Shown here: positions 1 through 6,497 of the stretch, one piece after another | Layout: each line of letters begins with the position of its first letter | How positions within the stretch are numbered: the first letter of the stretch is position 1 | Origin: Bacteroidia bacterium | Lineage (GTDB): Bacteria; Bacteroidota; Bacteroidia; Bacteroidales; VadinHA17 | DNA length: 12,856 bases | Direction of reading: 5' to 3' | NCBI GenBank assembly: GCA_026391515.1 | Contig: JAPLEC010000296.1 | Coordinates: 1 to 12,856 of the forward strand | Translations under genes and position numbers: made by a program | The notes under the pieces: model-generated | What the model saw: only the letters and a program-made list of their open reading frames with translations | Databases searched by the model: none | What the model was told of the DNA's origin: nothing

Positions 1-2723
1 TTCCATTCATTGGCTGTGATAACTTTTACGGTATGCGGTGAATTATGAAGAACATTATTCTCTTTATCAGCTTTACCTTCTTTAATCTCCATTATCTCAT
101 TAAAAATTAATTTCATCGCATCAATAAACTTATTAAGCTCCTGAAGTGACTCAGATTCAGTAGGTTCCACCATTAATGTCCCATGAACGGGAAATGAAAG
201 TGTCGGTGCATGAAATCCGTAATCCATCAATCTCTTTGCAATATCTGATTCTGTAATTCCTGCTTCAGTTTTAAAATTGCGGCAATCGAGGATCATCTCA
301 TGTGCTACAAAACCTGTTGTCCCGGTGTAGAGAGTTTTGAACCAGCTTTTCAGTGCGGCAGAAATATAGTTTGCATTGAGAATTGCATATTTTGTAGCTT
401 CAGTAAGTCCGTCAGGTCCCATCATCATTATATAAGCATGCGAGATAGTCAGTATATGACCGCTTCCGAAAGGAGCTCCGGCAACGGCAGTTGTTCCATG
501 GCTGCCGCCTGTTTTCACCATTGGATGCGATGGCAGAAATTCAGCGAGCTTGTCATTGGTAAGTATCGGACCCATGCCCGGGCCTCCCCCACCATGAGGG
601 ATTGCAAATGTTTTATGCAAATTGAGATGACATACATCAGCACCGATAAATCCCGGACTTGTGAGCCCGACCTGCGCGTTCATATTTGCACCATCCATAT
701 AAACCAGTCCTCCATTGGAGTGAACAATATCTGCCATTTCAGTTACTGCTGTTTCAAAAACACCATGTGTTGACGGATATGTTATCATAAATGCAGCAAG
801 GCCGGCTTTATTCTCCTCAGCTTTTTTCCTCAAATCGTCAATATTGATGTTTCCTTTATCATCGCATTCAACGACAACAATATGCATACCTGCCATTGCA
901 GCACTCGCAGGATTTGTTCCATGTGCAGAAGAAGGAATAAGAACAACATTCCTGTGATTTTCTCCGCGGCTGATGTGGTACTCCCTGATGACCATTAATC
1001 CTGCATATTCGCCTGCAGCACCTGAGTTTGGCTGAAAAGAGATGGCTGAAAAACCTGTTATCTCCTTTAAAGCTTCTCCCAGTTCATCCATAAGCTGATA
1101 ATAACCCTCAGCTTGTTCTTTTGGTACAAAAGGATGAATATTAGCAAATTCTGGCCAGCTCATAGCAAACATTGAAGTTGCAGGATTCAGTTTCATTGTA
1201 CACGATCCCAGCGATATCATGCAATGTGTCAGTGAAAAATCTTTTCTTTCAAGCATCTTGATATAGCGCATCATCTCAGTTTCGCTGTGATAGCGGTTAA
1301 AAGTGGCACCTCTCAGAAATTCTGATTTTCTGGTGAACTTTTCAGCGAGAAGCATATTATTGCGTAAAGATTTGGTAACCAGAGTTTCTTTCCCGGCAGC
1401 CTGTGCAAACACATTAATAATTACATTGATCTCTTCCAGGGATGTTATTTCATCAGTGCTAATGCTGACAGTAGTCTTATCGGGATAAAAGAAATTAATC
1501 CCTGTTGCTTCCGAAAGCTTTCGAATTTCATCCTGCTCTTTTTCCGATTGCAATTGAATTCTTAATGTATCAAAAAACATAAAATTCTTTTGAATATACC
1601 CAAGCTGCTTAAAGGCACAGTTCAAAGTACAAGCAGCTTTGTAAATATGCGAAGCAATATTTTTTAAACCCTCAGGGCCATGATACTGGGCATACATTCC
1701 GCTCATTGTTGCCAGGAGAGCCTGGGCAGTGCATATATTTGAAGTAGCTCTTTCCCGCTTGATGTGCTGTTCTCTTGTTTGCAGCGCCATTCTCAGGGCT
1801 TTGTTTCCCTGTGCATCAATTGATACACCGATTATACGTCCCGGCATGCTCCTTTTCAATTCGTCTTTTGTTGCAAAATAACCTGCATGAGGGCCGCCGA
1901 AGCTCATCGGCAAACCAAACCGCTGGTTCGATCCTACGACGATATCTGCTCCCCATTCTCCCGGAGGGGTTAAAATGGTAAGACTCATAAGGTCGGCAGC
2001 TACACCAACAAGGGCTCCTGCTGCATGAACATTATCTGTAAATTCTTTGTAGTCTTTTATTTGCCCTGATGCAGCAGGGTACTGGACAAATGTTCCGAAG
2101 AATGATTCATCGAAAACAGCTTCATTATATTTACCTGTTATTAACTCTATTCCAAGAGGTTTTGATCGCGTTTTTATAACATCAAGAGTTTGCCTGAAAA
2201 TATCTTCATCCACGAAAAACTTATTTGCCCCTGCTTTGACAGCTGCTCTCGATCTTGCATTGAACATCATAATCATCGCTTCTGCCGCTGCTGTTGCCTC
2301 ATCAAGAAGAGATGCATTGGCTATCTGGAGACCAGTGAGCTCAATTATCATAGTCTGGAAATTCAGGAGCGCCTCGAGCCTGCCCTGAGAAATTTCCGCC
2401 TGGTATGGAGTATAAGATGTGTACCAGGAAGGATTTTCAAGAACATTCCGGATTATAACCGACAGAGGCGCAACGCCATAATAACCCTGCCCTATGAATG
2501 AACGAAACATCTTGTTCTTTGAACCAATGTTTTTTAAATATCTCAGATATTCATATTCACTCATTGCTTCAGGAAGCCTTAGCGGTTTATCAAGCCTTAT
2601 TTTCTGCGGAACTGTCTTGTCAATTAACTGATCAAGTGAATTAACACCGATAGTTTTCAGCATCTGAGGTAATTCATGTTCGCGGGGACCATTGTGACGT
2701 GTTACAAACTTTTCTGATGACAT
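1..2723 (-). CDS. gcvP: Glycine dehydrogenase (decarboxylating), P-protein, C-terminus cut by window edge
   Basis: PLP enzyme of the glycine cleavage system. It decarboxylates glycine and passes the aminomethyl group to the lipoyl arm of GcvH, in the cytoplasm. I read the minus frame from ATG at 2723 to the left edge: 907 codons with no stop, so about 50 residues of the usual 950-960 are missing. It is the single-chain form with both the GcvPA- and GcvPB-like halves. The N-terminus has YTPYQAEISQGRLEALLNFQ. The middle has MISLGSCTMKLNP from residue 502. The PLP site reads HLNLHKTFAIPHGGGGPGMGP, with the Schiff-base lysine at about 704 (E. coli Lys708). The last visible part has HGTLMVEPTESES and NSPHT. 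No frameshift is visible. It lies 83 bases behind the hydrolase gene on the same strand. I see no TAnnTTTG element in that gap, so read-through from the pcm promoter is possible. gcvT and gcvH are not in the window. Confidence 0.97.
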   Translation of the reverse strand, partial: MSSEKFVTRHNGPREHELPQMLKTIGVNSLDQLIDKTVPQKIRLDKPLRLPEAMSEYEYLRYLKNIGSKNKMFRSFIGQGYYGVAPLSVIIRNVLENPSWYTSYTPYQAEISQGRLEALLNFQTMIIELTGLQIANASLLDEATAAAEAMIMMFNARSRAAVKAGANKFFVDEDIFRQTLDVIKTRSKPLGIELITGKYNEAVFDESFFGTFVQYPAASGQIKDYKEFTDNVHAAGALVGVAADLMSLTILTPPGEWGADIVVGSNQRFGLPMSFGGPHAGYFATKDELKRSMPGRIIGVSIDAQGNKALRMALQTREQHIKRERATSNICTAQALLATMSGMYAQYHGPEGLKNIASHIYKAACTLNCAFKQLGYIQKNFMFFDTLRIQLQSEKEQDEIRKLSEATGINFFYPDKTTVSISTDEITSLEEINVIINVFAQAAGKETLVTKSLRNNMLLAEKFTRKSEFLRGATFNRYHSETEMMRYIKMLERKDFSLTHCMISLGSCTMKLNPATSMFAMSWPEFANIHPFVPKEQAEGYYQLMDELGEALKEITGFSAISFQPNSGAAGEYAGLMVIREYHISRGENHRNVVLIPSSAHGTNPASAAMAGMHIVVVECDDKGNINIDDLRKKAEENKAGLAAFMITYPSTHGVFETAVTEMADIVHSNGGLVYMDGANMNAQVGLTSPGFIGADVCHLNLHKTFAIPHGGGGPGMGPILTNDKLAEFLPSHPMVKTGGSHGTTAVAGAPFGSGHILTISHAYIMMMGPDGLTEATKYAILNANYISAALKSWFKTLYTGTTGFVAHEMILDCRNFKTEAGITESDIAKRLMDYGFHAPTLSFPVHGTLMVEPTESESLQELNKFIDAMKLIFNEIMEIKEGKADKENNVLHNSPHTVKVITANEW

Positions 2724-2734
2724 ATATCTGATTT

Positions 2735-2750
2735 TTAACTGATTAACTGA
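2735..2750. repeat. Two perfect 8-bp direct repeats upstream of gcvP
   Basis: TTAACTGA occurs twice head to tail (2735-2742 and 2743-2750), with a further partial copy (CTGAT, 2728-2732) closer to the gene. It lies 12-27 bases before the gcvP start, inside the presumed leader. It could be a direct-repeat protein site or simply a small slippage product; the sequence does not decide. Confidence 0.5.
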
Positions 2751-2806
2751 TAATTTTATTTAATAAGAACTATTGATAAATTCGGTTATAAGATTAAAAG
2801 AATTAT

Positions 2807-3442
2807 TTAATTAAAATATGGATTAGTCTTTATTTCTTTTTCAATTGTCGTCGATTCACCATGACCAGGATATACTATCGTTGCCGGAGGAAGGATAAAT
2901 AATTTGGTCTTAATGCTGTGAATCAGCATATCATAATTACCTCCGCTTAGATCTGTCCTGCCTATGCTGCCGGCAAAAAGAGCATCACCTGTAAAAACAA
3001 CTCCCTCTTTTTCACAGTAAAAAGCAAGGCTTCCTGATGAATGTCCGGGAACAAACAACACTTTAAGCTCTGTTATTCCGAAAGAAACAATTTCTCCATC
3101 TTTTAATAATCCTGCCGGTTCCGGAGGAATTTCCATTTTCAACCTGAAAATATCTGCATGAATAATGGAATCTCTCCTGTTAGCTTCTTCGTTTCCATGA
3201 CAATAAGTCCCGATATTATATTTTTCAAGAAACATCTTATTTCCAAAGATATGATCGAGATGACAATGGGTATTCAGAAGCAGAACCGGTTCAAGGCTTT
3301 TATTATCCAGGAATCCGGAAAGTCTGTCAAATTCAGCTTTTTCATAACAACCGCAGTCAATTACAGCACATTTACCTGAATTATCTGATAATATATAGGT
3401 ATTAACTTCAATAGGAGAAAATACAAACCTGACTATTTCCAT
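2807..3442 (-). CDS. MBL-fold metallo-hydrolase, GloB/YcbL-like
   Basis: A 211-residue metallo-beta-lactamase-fold hydrolase of the glyoxalase II-like group. All expected metal ligands are visible: the T-H-C-H-L-D-H motif (His59, His61, Asp63, His64), His134 in PGH, Asp153 in TGD and His194 in YPGHG. The segment GDALFAGSIGRTDLSGG is typical of short YcbL-type proteins. It lacks the long C-terminal substrate-binding domain of classical hydroxyacylglutathione hydrolases (about 250 residues), so true glyoxalase II activity is uncertain; a thioester hydrolase role is the family-level guess. No signal peptide, so cytoplasmic. It starts 6 bases after the pcm stop, which suggests cotranscription and probably translational coupling. 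The 211-residue length fits the single-domain subgroup. Confidence 0.9.
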   Translation of the reverse strand: MEIVRFVFSPIEVNTYILSDNSGKCAVIDCGCYEKAEFDRLSGFLDNKSLEPVLLLNTHCHLDHIFGNKMFLEKYNIGTYCHGNEEANRRDSIIHADIFRLKMEIPPEPAGLLKDGEIVSFGITELKVLFVPGHSSGSLAFYCEKEGVVFTGDALFAGSIGRTDLSGGNYDMLIHSIKTKLFILPPATIVYPGHGESTTIEKEIKTNPYFN

Positions 3443-3448
3443 ACACGA

Positions 3449-4099
3449 TTAATTATCGTTTACAGTACCTTTTAACATCGGTACAAATACAAAATATCCA
3501 TGAGAAGAATATTTAAAATTTTCTTCTCCTTCTCTTAATACAAGTGTCATGACTTGTGTACTGTTGTCGCCCAATGGTACTACAAGCCTGCCTCCGATTT
3601 TCAGCTGTTTAAGAAGAGCATCAGGTACCTCTTTTATGGCAGCAGTAATAATTATTCCGTCAAAGGGTCCGTATTTTGGCTGCCCCGCATGACCATCGCC
3701 ATAAAAAAAATCAGCCGAATAGCCCAGTGATGACAATGTTTGCTGAGCTCTTAGATATAATTCCCTGAAACGTTCTATTGTAAAAACTCTGGCACCCATT
3801 TCTGCAAGTATTGCTGCCTGGTAACCTGAGCCTGTCCCGATTTCAAGAATTTTATCTCTCATCTTGACCTGCAGAAGAGAAGTTTGAACAGCAACGGTAT
3901 AAGGTTGCGAAATTGTCTGTCCGGATGATATCGGGAAAGCTTTATCGACATAGGCATGGATCAGGAAGGCAGGATCCATAAAAATGTGACGTGGAACAAT
4001 ATTAATTGCTCTCAGCACCTCTTCATCAGTAATCCCTTTTTGCCTAAGCTCTTCTACAAGCTTCTTCCTTTTTCCTTTGGCCTCAAAATCATCAATCAT
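3449..4099 (-). CDS. pcm: Protein-L-isoaspartate O-methyltransferase
   Basis: A cytoplasmic SAM-dependent repair enzyme. It methylates L-isoaspartyl residues formed by ageing of Asn and Asp, allowing their return to aspartyl. At 216 residues it has normal family length. Visible features: the N-terminal helical part with VPRHIFMDP (35-43); the substrate-side signature GQTISQPYTVAVQTSLL (60-76); the Rossmann SAM-binding loop LEIGTGSGYQAAILAEMG (85-102); the second SAM contact FTIER (106-110); FYGDG (132-136); and the post-core GGRLVVPLG (169-177). ATG at 4099 gives the standard N-terminus. A TAttTTTG -7-like element lies about 30 bases upstream. It is first in a minus-strand group with the MBL hydrolase and possibly gcvP. 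Confidence 0.95.
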   Translation of the reverse strand: MIDDFEAKGKRKKLVEELRQKGITDEEVLRAINIVPRHIFMDPAFLIHAYVDKAFPISSGQTISQPYTVAVQTSLLQVKMRDKILEIGTGSGYQAAILAEMGARVFTIERFRELYLRAQQTLSSLGYSADFFYGDGHAGQPKYGPFDGIIITAAIKEVPDALLKQLKIGGRLVVPLGDNSTQVMTLVLREGEENFKYSSHGYFVFVPMLKGTVNDN

Positions 4100-4129
4100 A
4101 TATAATCAGGAGCATCAGGTTTGCTGGAG

Positions 4130-4137
4130 CAAAAATA
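4130..4137 (-). promoter_or_regulatory. Candidate -7 promoter element for pcm
   Basis: On the minus strand the bases read TATTTTTG, matching the Bacteroidota -7 consensus TAnnTTTG, about 30 bases before the pcm start. No exact TTTG is present at the expected -33 distance, so only half of the consensus is supported. Confidence 0.4.
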
Positions 4138-4193
4138 AAAAAATTGTTAAACAGGAATCAGGAATGATGTCATAGGTTGATAAAATGTTCAGA

Positions 4194-4254
4194 GGTTTTT
4201 TATCGATATCCTCTTTAACTATTACCCGTAGGGCATATGGGGAAAAATCACTAT
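4194..4254 (+). promoter_or_regulatory. Candidate regulatory segment upstream of the sugar transferase
   Basis: Within the AT-rich pcm/sugar-transferase spacer, a GC-rich patch reads TACCCGTAGGG (4223-4233, CCC and GGG arms around GTA), followed by GGGGAAAAA (4239-4247). ACTAT occurs on both sides (4218-4222 and 4250-4254), 32 bases apart, about three helical turns. An AGAGG/CCTCT inverted pair around TATCGATA lies just upstream (about 4194-4214). The patch ends 7 bases before the ATG. A bound activator or repressor could act here, but the regulator is unknown. I found no TAnnTTTG element on this strand. Confidence 0.35.
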
Positions 4255-4261
4255 CTTCAGA

Positions 4262-4939
4262 ATGGAAAAGGTACAGTTTTATAATCAATTCCTAATGGAA
4301 ACTAAGGTATCTTCTCAGGATAATAAGAATATTGATAATCAGTACAATACGACTTTACTTTATGAAATCATCAAGATTGTTGGGGATATTTTTGTTGCCC
4401 TCTTTTCTTTACTTGTATTAAGCCCTTTCTTGCTTTTTCTTACAATTCTGATTAAAATTTCCGGTCGGGGACCTGTAATTTATTCACAGGACAGGATCGG
4501 GAAAGACGGGAAACCTTTCTCAATTTATAAATTCAGGTCGATGGTTTATAATGCTGAAAAAGGAGAACCATTATTATCAGGGAACCATGAGGAGAGGATT
4601 ACCAGGATTGGCTGTTTTTTAAGAAAATACAGAATTGATGAGATTCCTAATTTTTTTAATGTCCTTAAGGGAGAGATGTCAATAGTTGGTCCCAGACCTG
4701 AACGACAGTTCTTCATTGACCAGATTATCAAGAGAGTTCCGGAATACACTGACTTACATCAGGTTAAGCCTGGGATTACTTCTTGGGGACAGGTGAAATA
4801 CGGGTATGCTTCCAGCGTGGAGGAAATGATTGAAAGACTTGATTATGACCTTTATTACATGAAGCACAGGTCGTTTTGGTTTGATTTAAAGATCATCCTT
4901 TACACCATCGGAACAGTTTTCAAAGGCAAAGGAGTGTGA
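4262..4939 (+). CDS. Polyprenyl-phosphate sugar-1-phosphate transferase (bacterial sugar transferase, PglC/WcaJ C-terminal type)
   Basis: It should transfer a sugar-1-phosphate from a nucleotide sugar to undecaprenyl phosphate, the first membrane step of exopolysaccharide, O-antigen or glycoprotein-glycan assembly. The 225 residues show one hydrophobic segment (about 38-64, containing the LSP turn of re-entrant membrane helices). Family motifs follow: KFRSM (90-94); RKYRIDEIPNFFNVLKGEMS (121-140) with the catalytic-type Asp126-Glu127 pair; IVGPRPER (141-148); KPGITSWGQV (169-178); and a C-terminal YDLYYMKHRSFWFDLKI stretch. This is the short monotopic form without the four extra N-terminal helices of WcaJ/WbaP. 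A second in-frame ATG at 4295 (Met12) is possible and would only remove a polar tail. No glycosyltransferase, flippase or polymerase gene adjoins it, so the sugar and pathway cannot be assigned. It converges on thpR. Confidence 0.93.
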   Translation: MEKVQFYNQFLMETKVSSQDNKNIDNQYNTTLLYEIIKIVGDIFVALFSLLVLSPFLLFLTILIKISGRGPVIYSQDRIGKDGKPFSIYKFRSMVYNAEKGEPLLSGNHEERITRIGCFLRKYRIDEIPNFFNVLKGEMSIVGPRPERQFFIDQIIKRVPEYTDLHQVKPGITSWGQVKYGYASSVEEMIERLDYDLYYMKHRSFWFDLKIILYTIGTVFKGKGV

Positions 4940-4983
4940 TGAAGATAGGGCGAGATGGGGAGACAAGGAACGAAGTGATGCAG

Positions 4984-4999
4984 TTCCGCGATAGCGGAA
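4984..4999. terminator. Perfect hairpin between convergent genes, likely bidirectional terminator or intergenic repeat
   Basis: TTCCGC and GCGGAA pair perfectly around a GATA loop in the 77-base spacer between the sugar transferase and thpR stops. No long T-run follows on either strand, so it is not a classical intrinsic terminator. The surrounding spacer is purine-rich on the plus strand (AGATGGGGAGA, GGGAGTGAGAGGGAGA). The GAAGTGA and GGAGTGA flanks suggest a mobile or dispersed intergenic repeat unit. Confidence 0.5.
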
Positions 5000-5016
5000 G
5001 GGAGTGAGAGGGAGAT

Positions 5017-5574
5017 TTATTTTAAACTAAATTCTCCGATTGGTTTATATATCGGACCAGTTGGTTTGAGGATGCTTTCGTACAGGATTACTTCTTCAAC
5101 GTGAACCTGCTGAACCGGTTTATCCTTGTATTCTTCAAGCGCCGTTTTAAGGGCATTGGTATCTTTCAAAAGCTTAATTCTTCCAAGAGTTAAATGAGGT
5201 CTGTAAGGACGATCCTCAAGCTTAAAACCGGCATCTTTTAATCCAGTCATTATCAGATTGTTGAGTTGCAGAAGCTTTTCATTCCTTTCAATGCCGATCC
5301 AGATAATCCTGGGATCGTCGAAATTTTTGAAGATTCCACTTCCAACCAGGTTAAATTTGAATTCGCCAAACCCGGTGCATGTTTTCTTAAGCATAATACT
5401 GACGACCTTAATTAAATCATCTTCAGTATCACCCAGGAAAGCTAATGTAAGGTGAATATTCGCCGGATCGACCCATGTTATCTTTTCTTTACCAAGCAGA
5501 GCTTTCAGAGAGGCATGCATTCTCATTAACAAAGCTTCCGGATTGATTTTTAAAGCAATGAAAATTCTCTTCAT
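5017..5574 (-). CDS. thpR: RNA 2',3'-cyclic phosphodiesterase (2'-5' RNA ligase family)
   Basis: A member of the 2H phosphoesterase superfamily, formerly called LigT. It opens 2',3'-cyclic phosphates on RNA ends to 2'-phosphates; some members also join 2'-5' RNA ends in vitro. The 185-residue length fits. Both catalytic HxTx motifs are present in the expected halves: HLTLAFLG (41-48) and HLTLGRIK (127-134), the latter preceded by RPYRP. The N-terminal MKRIFIALKI is the usual first strand, followed by ITWVDPANIHLTL. The C-terminal ILYES.LKPTGPIY matches the conserved last strand. ATG at 5574 is clear. It lies 14 bases behind the DUF4294 gene on the same strand, so the two are probably cotranscribed from the promoter near 6231. 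The cytoplasmic RNA enzyme and secreted DUF4294 protein have no obvious shared role. Confidence 0.93.
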   Translation of the reverse strand: MKRIFIALKINPEALLMRMHASLKALLGKEKITWVDPANIHLTLAFLGDTEDDLIKVVSIMLKKTCTGFGEFKFNLVGSGIFKNFDDPRIIWIGIERNEKLLQLNNLIMTGLKDAGFKLEDRPYRPHLTLGRIKLLKDTNALKTALEEYKDKPVQQVHVEEVILYESILKPTGPIYKPIGEFSLK

Positions 5575-5588
5575 AATTTATCTGATGG

Positions 5589-6212
5589 TTATAAAAGGCC
5601 GGCTTCAATTTCACAAACTATCACTTCTATTAATGCATCCTCTCCATATGGATCATATTTTTCTTTGAGGTTTGTGCCAAAGATACGGGCAATTCCCTGC
5701 CAGAAAGCTGCATTCAATCCACCCCGATATTGCTTTATAATATCATATGATGTGTTTTGTGTCTCCCTGTCTATCAGCTTTAAAAGAAGCCGCCCTTGTG
5801 TAATTGTCATATCCTGTATATCGTCCTCATATTCTCTGAACACATCTTTTTCCACATCCTTGATATATCTTCTTCTCTCTTTTTCATCCTTGATCGCTGA
5901 AAGATCTTCATTTACCTGATTCAAACGAGTTCTGACAATAACGGCATAAGGATATGCCTTTTTCAGGTTGTAAATTAGCCTGTCATATTTTCTAAACTGT
6001 GACTGTGTTCTTCTTACACTGCTTCTATGATGCCCAACTACAGTTACCTCTTTTATAGCGATCTCTGGAAGAACTTCTCCATTCCTTTTTATTTTCTGCA
6101 GCAGGTAAACCCGACCCGGCAAAGTATCATTTTTATGCCTGATAGTATCTGTTTGTCCAAATACACAGTCAGACATAAACAGGAAAAACAATATTGAAAA
6201 ACCAAATCTCAC
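5589..6212 (-). CDS. DUF4294 domain-containing secreted protein
   Basis: An uncharacterised Bacteroidota family. The 207 residues begin with a hydrophobic signal segment (about 3-18) and a plausible signal peptidase I site near FGQ-TD, so the product should be periplasmic or outer-membrane associated. The DUF4294 core spans about 45-200: IAIKEVTVVG; KAYPYA (85-90); a charged helical region KDEKERRRYIKDVEKDVF; then DMTITQGRLLLKLIDRETQN (134-153) and NAAFWQGIARIFGTNLKEKYDP (167-188). The start codon is GTG at 6210-6212. An in-frame TAA lies immediately upstream, so no longer start exists, and the next ATG (Met13) would remove most of the signal peptide. A TAACTTTG -7 element sits 19 bases upstream. 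It is the first gene of a pair with thpR. Molecular function is unknown. Confidence 0.87.
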   Translation of the reverse strand: MRFGFSILFFLFMSDCVFGQTDTIRHKNDTLPGRVYLLQKIKRNGEVLPEIAIKEVTVVGHHRSSVRRTQSQFRKYDRLIYNLKKAYPYAVIVRTRLNQVNEDLSAIKDEKERRRYIKDVEKDVFREYEDDIQDMTITQGRLLLKLIDRETQNTSYDIIKQYRGGLNAAFWQGIARIFGTNLKEKYDPYGEDALIEVIVCEIEAGLL

Positions 6213-6230
6213 TTACAGAATAATCTTTTA

Positions 6231-6238
6231 CAAAGTTA
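6231..6238 (-). promoter_or_regulatory. Candidate -7 element for the DUF4294-thpR operon
   Basis: On the minus strand the bases read TAACTTTG, a full match to TAnnTTTG and identical to the -7 element of the divergent TIR gene. It lies 19 bases before the GTG start. No exact TTTG is found at the usual -33 spacing, so the upstream half is weak. Confidence 0.5.
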
Positions 6239-6337
6239 TCAAATAATGGGCCATTTAATAAAACAGCAATTCAGCTCCGAAATTGTACCTGACTGAATGG
6301 ATTATTTGCCTGAATTTGCAGTCTCATTTATAAAATG

Positions 6338-6359
6338 AATTGTAACAAATGTTACAATT
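6338..6359. promoter_or_regulatory. Perfect palindrome with CRP/FNR-type half-site geometry
   Basis: AATTGTAACA and TGTTACAATT are perfect 10-bp inverted arms around AA. Read as half-sites they give TGTAA-N6-TTACA, the spacing and TGTnA/TnACA form of CRP/FNR-family operators. It lies 126 bases before the DUF4294 start and 139 before the TIR gene start, so it could serve either or both. A smaller inverted repeat (CATTT-ATA-AAATG, 6325-6337) abuts it. No regulator gene is in the window. The rest of 6213-6497 contains the two promoters but no ORF or RNA gene that I can recognise. Confidence 0.65.
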
Positions 6360-6406
6360 TCATGGATCCTTGAATTGGATGCATTTACCTGTCAGTTTTT
6401 AGTGTT

Positions 6407-6422
6407 AAACAAATTTTTGTTT
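6407..6422. promoter_or_regulatory. Inverted repeat overlapping the -33 element of the TIR gene
   Basis: AAACAAA and TTTGTTT pair perfectly around TT. The right arm contains the TTTG taken as the -33 element (6416-6419), so a protein bound here would compete with RNA polymerase. AT-rich DNA can yield such a repeat by chance. Confidence 0.3.
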
Positions 6423-6447
6423 GGTAAATAATTAAGGTCTAACTTTG
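6416..6447 (+). promoter_or_regulatory. Bacteroidota-type promoter of the TIR-TPR gene
   Basis: TTTG (6416-6419), a 20-base spacer, then TAACTTTG (6440-6447) matching TAnnTTTG. Transcription would start near 6453, giving a leader of about 45 bases with no clear Shine-Dalgarno sequence before the ATG at 6498. A second TTTG at 6420-6423 gives a shorter, 16-base spacer. Confidence 0.65.
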
Positions 6448-6497
6448 ATAGAGAATCCTGAAGATCATTGAAATATTGTAATAAAATCACATAAGTT

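Noticed and set aside
300..773. Plus-strand open frame of 157 codons
   Set aside because: It lies codon-for-codon opposite gcvP, and the protein is Cys/His-rich without any family resemblance. The minus frame encodes the PLP site.
1..2723. gcvP as a pseudogene, because it does not terminate in the window
   Set aside because: Reading the whole minus frame shows no internal stop or frame change; it is only cut by the edge.
3445..3459. Small inverted repeat ACGAT-TAATT-ATCGT at the pcm/hydrolase junction
   Set aside because: Only 5-bp arms, overlapping the pcm stop and last codons. Likely chance in AT-rich sequence and not a terminator, since the genes are 6 bases apart.
4195..4214. AGAGG/CCTCT pair around TATCGATA as an intrinsic terminator
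   Set aside because: It lies between divergent gene starts, with 5-bp arms and no T-run after the stem on either strand.
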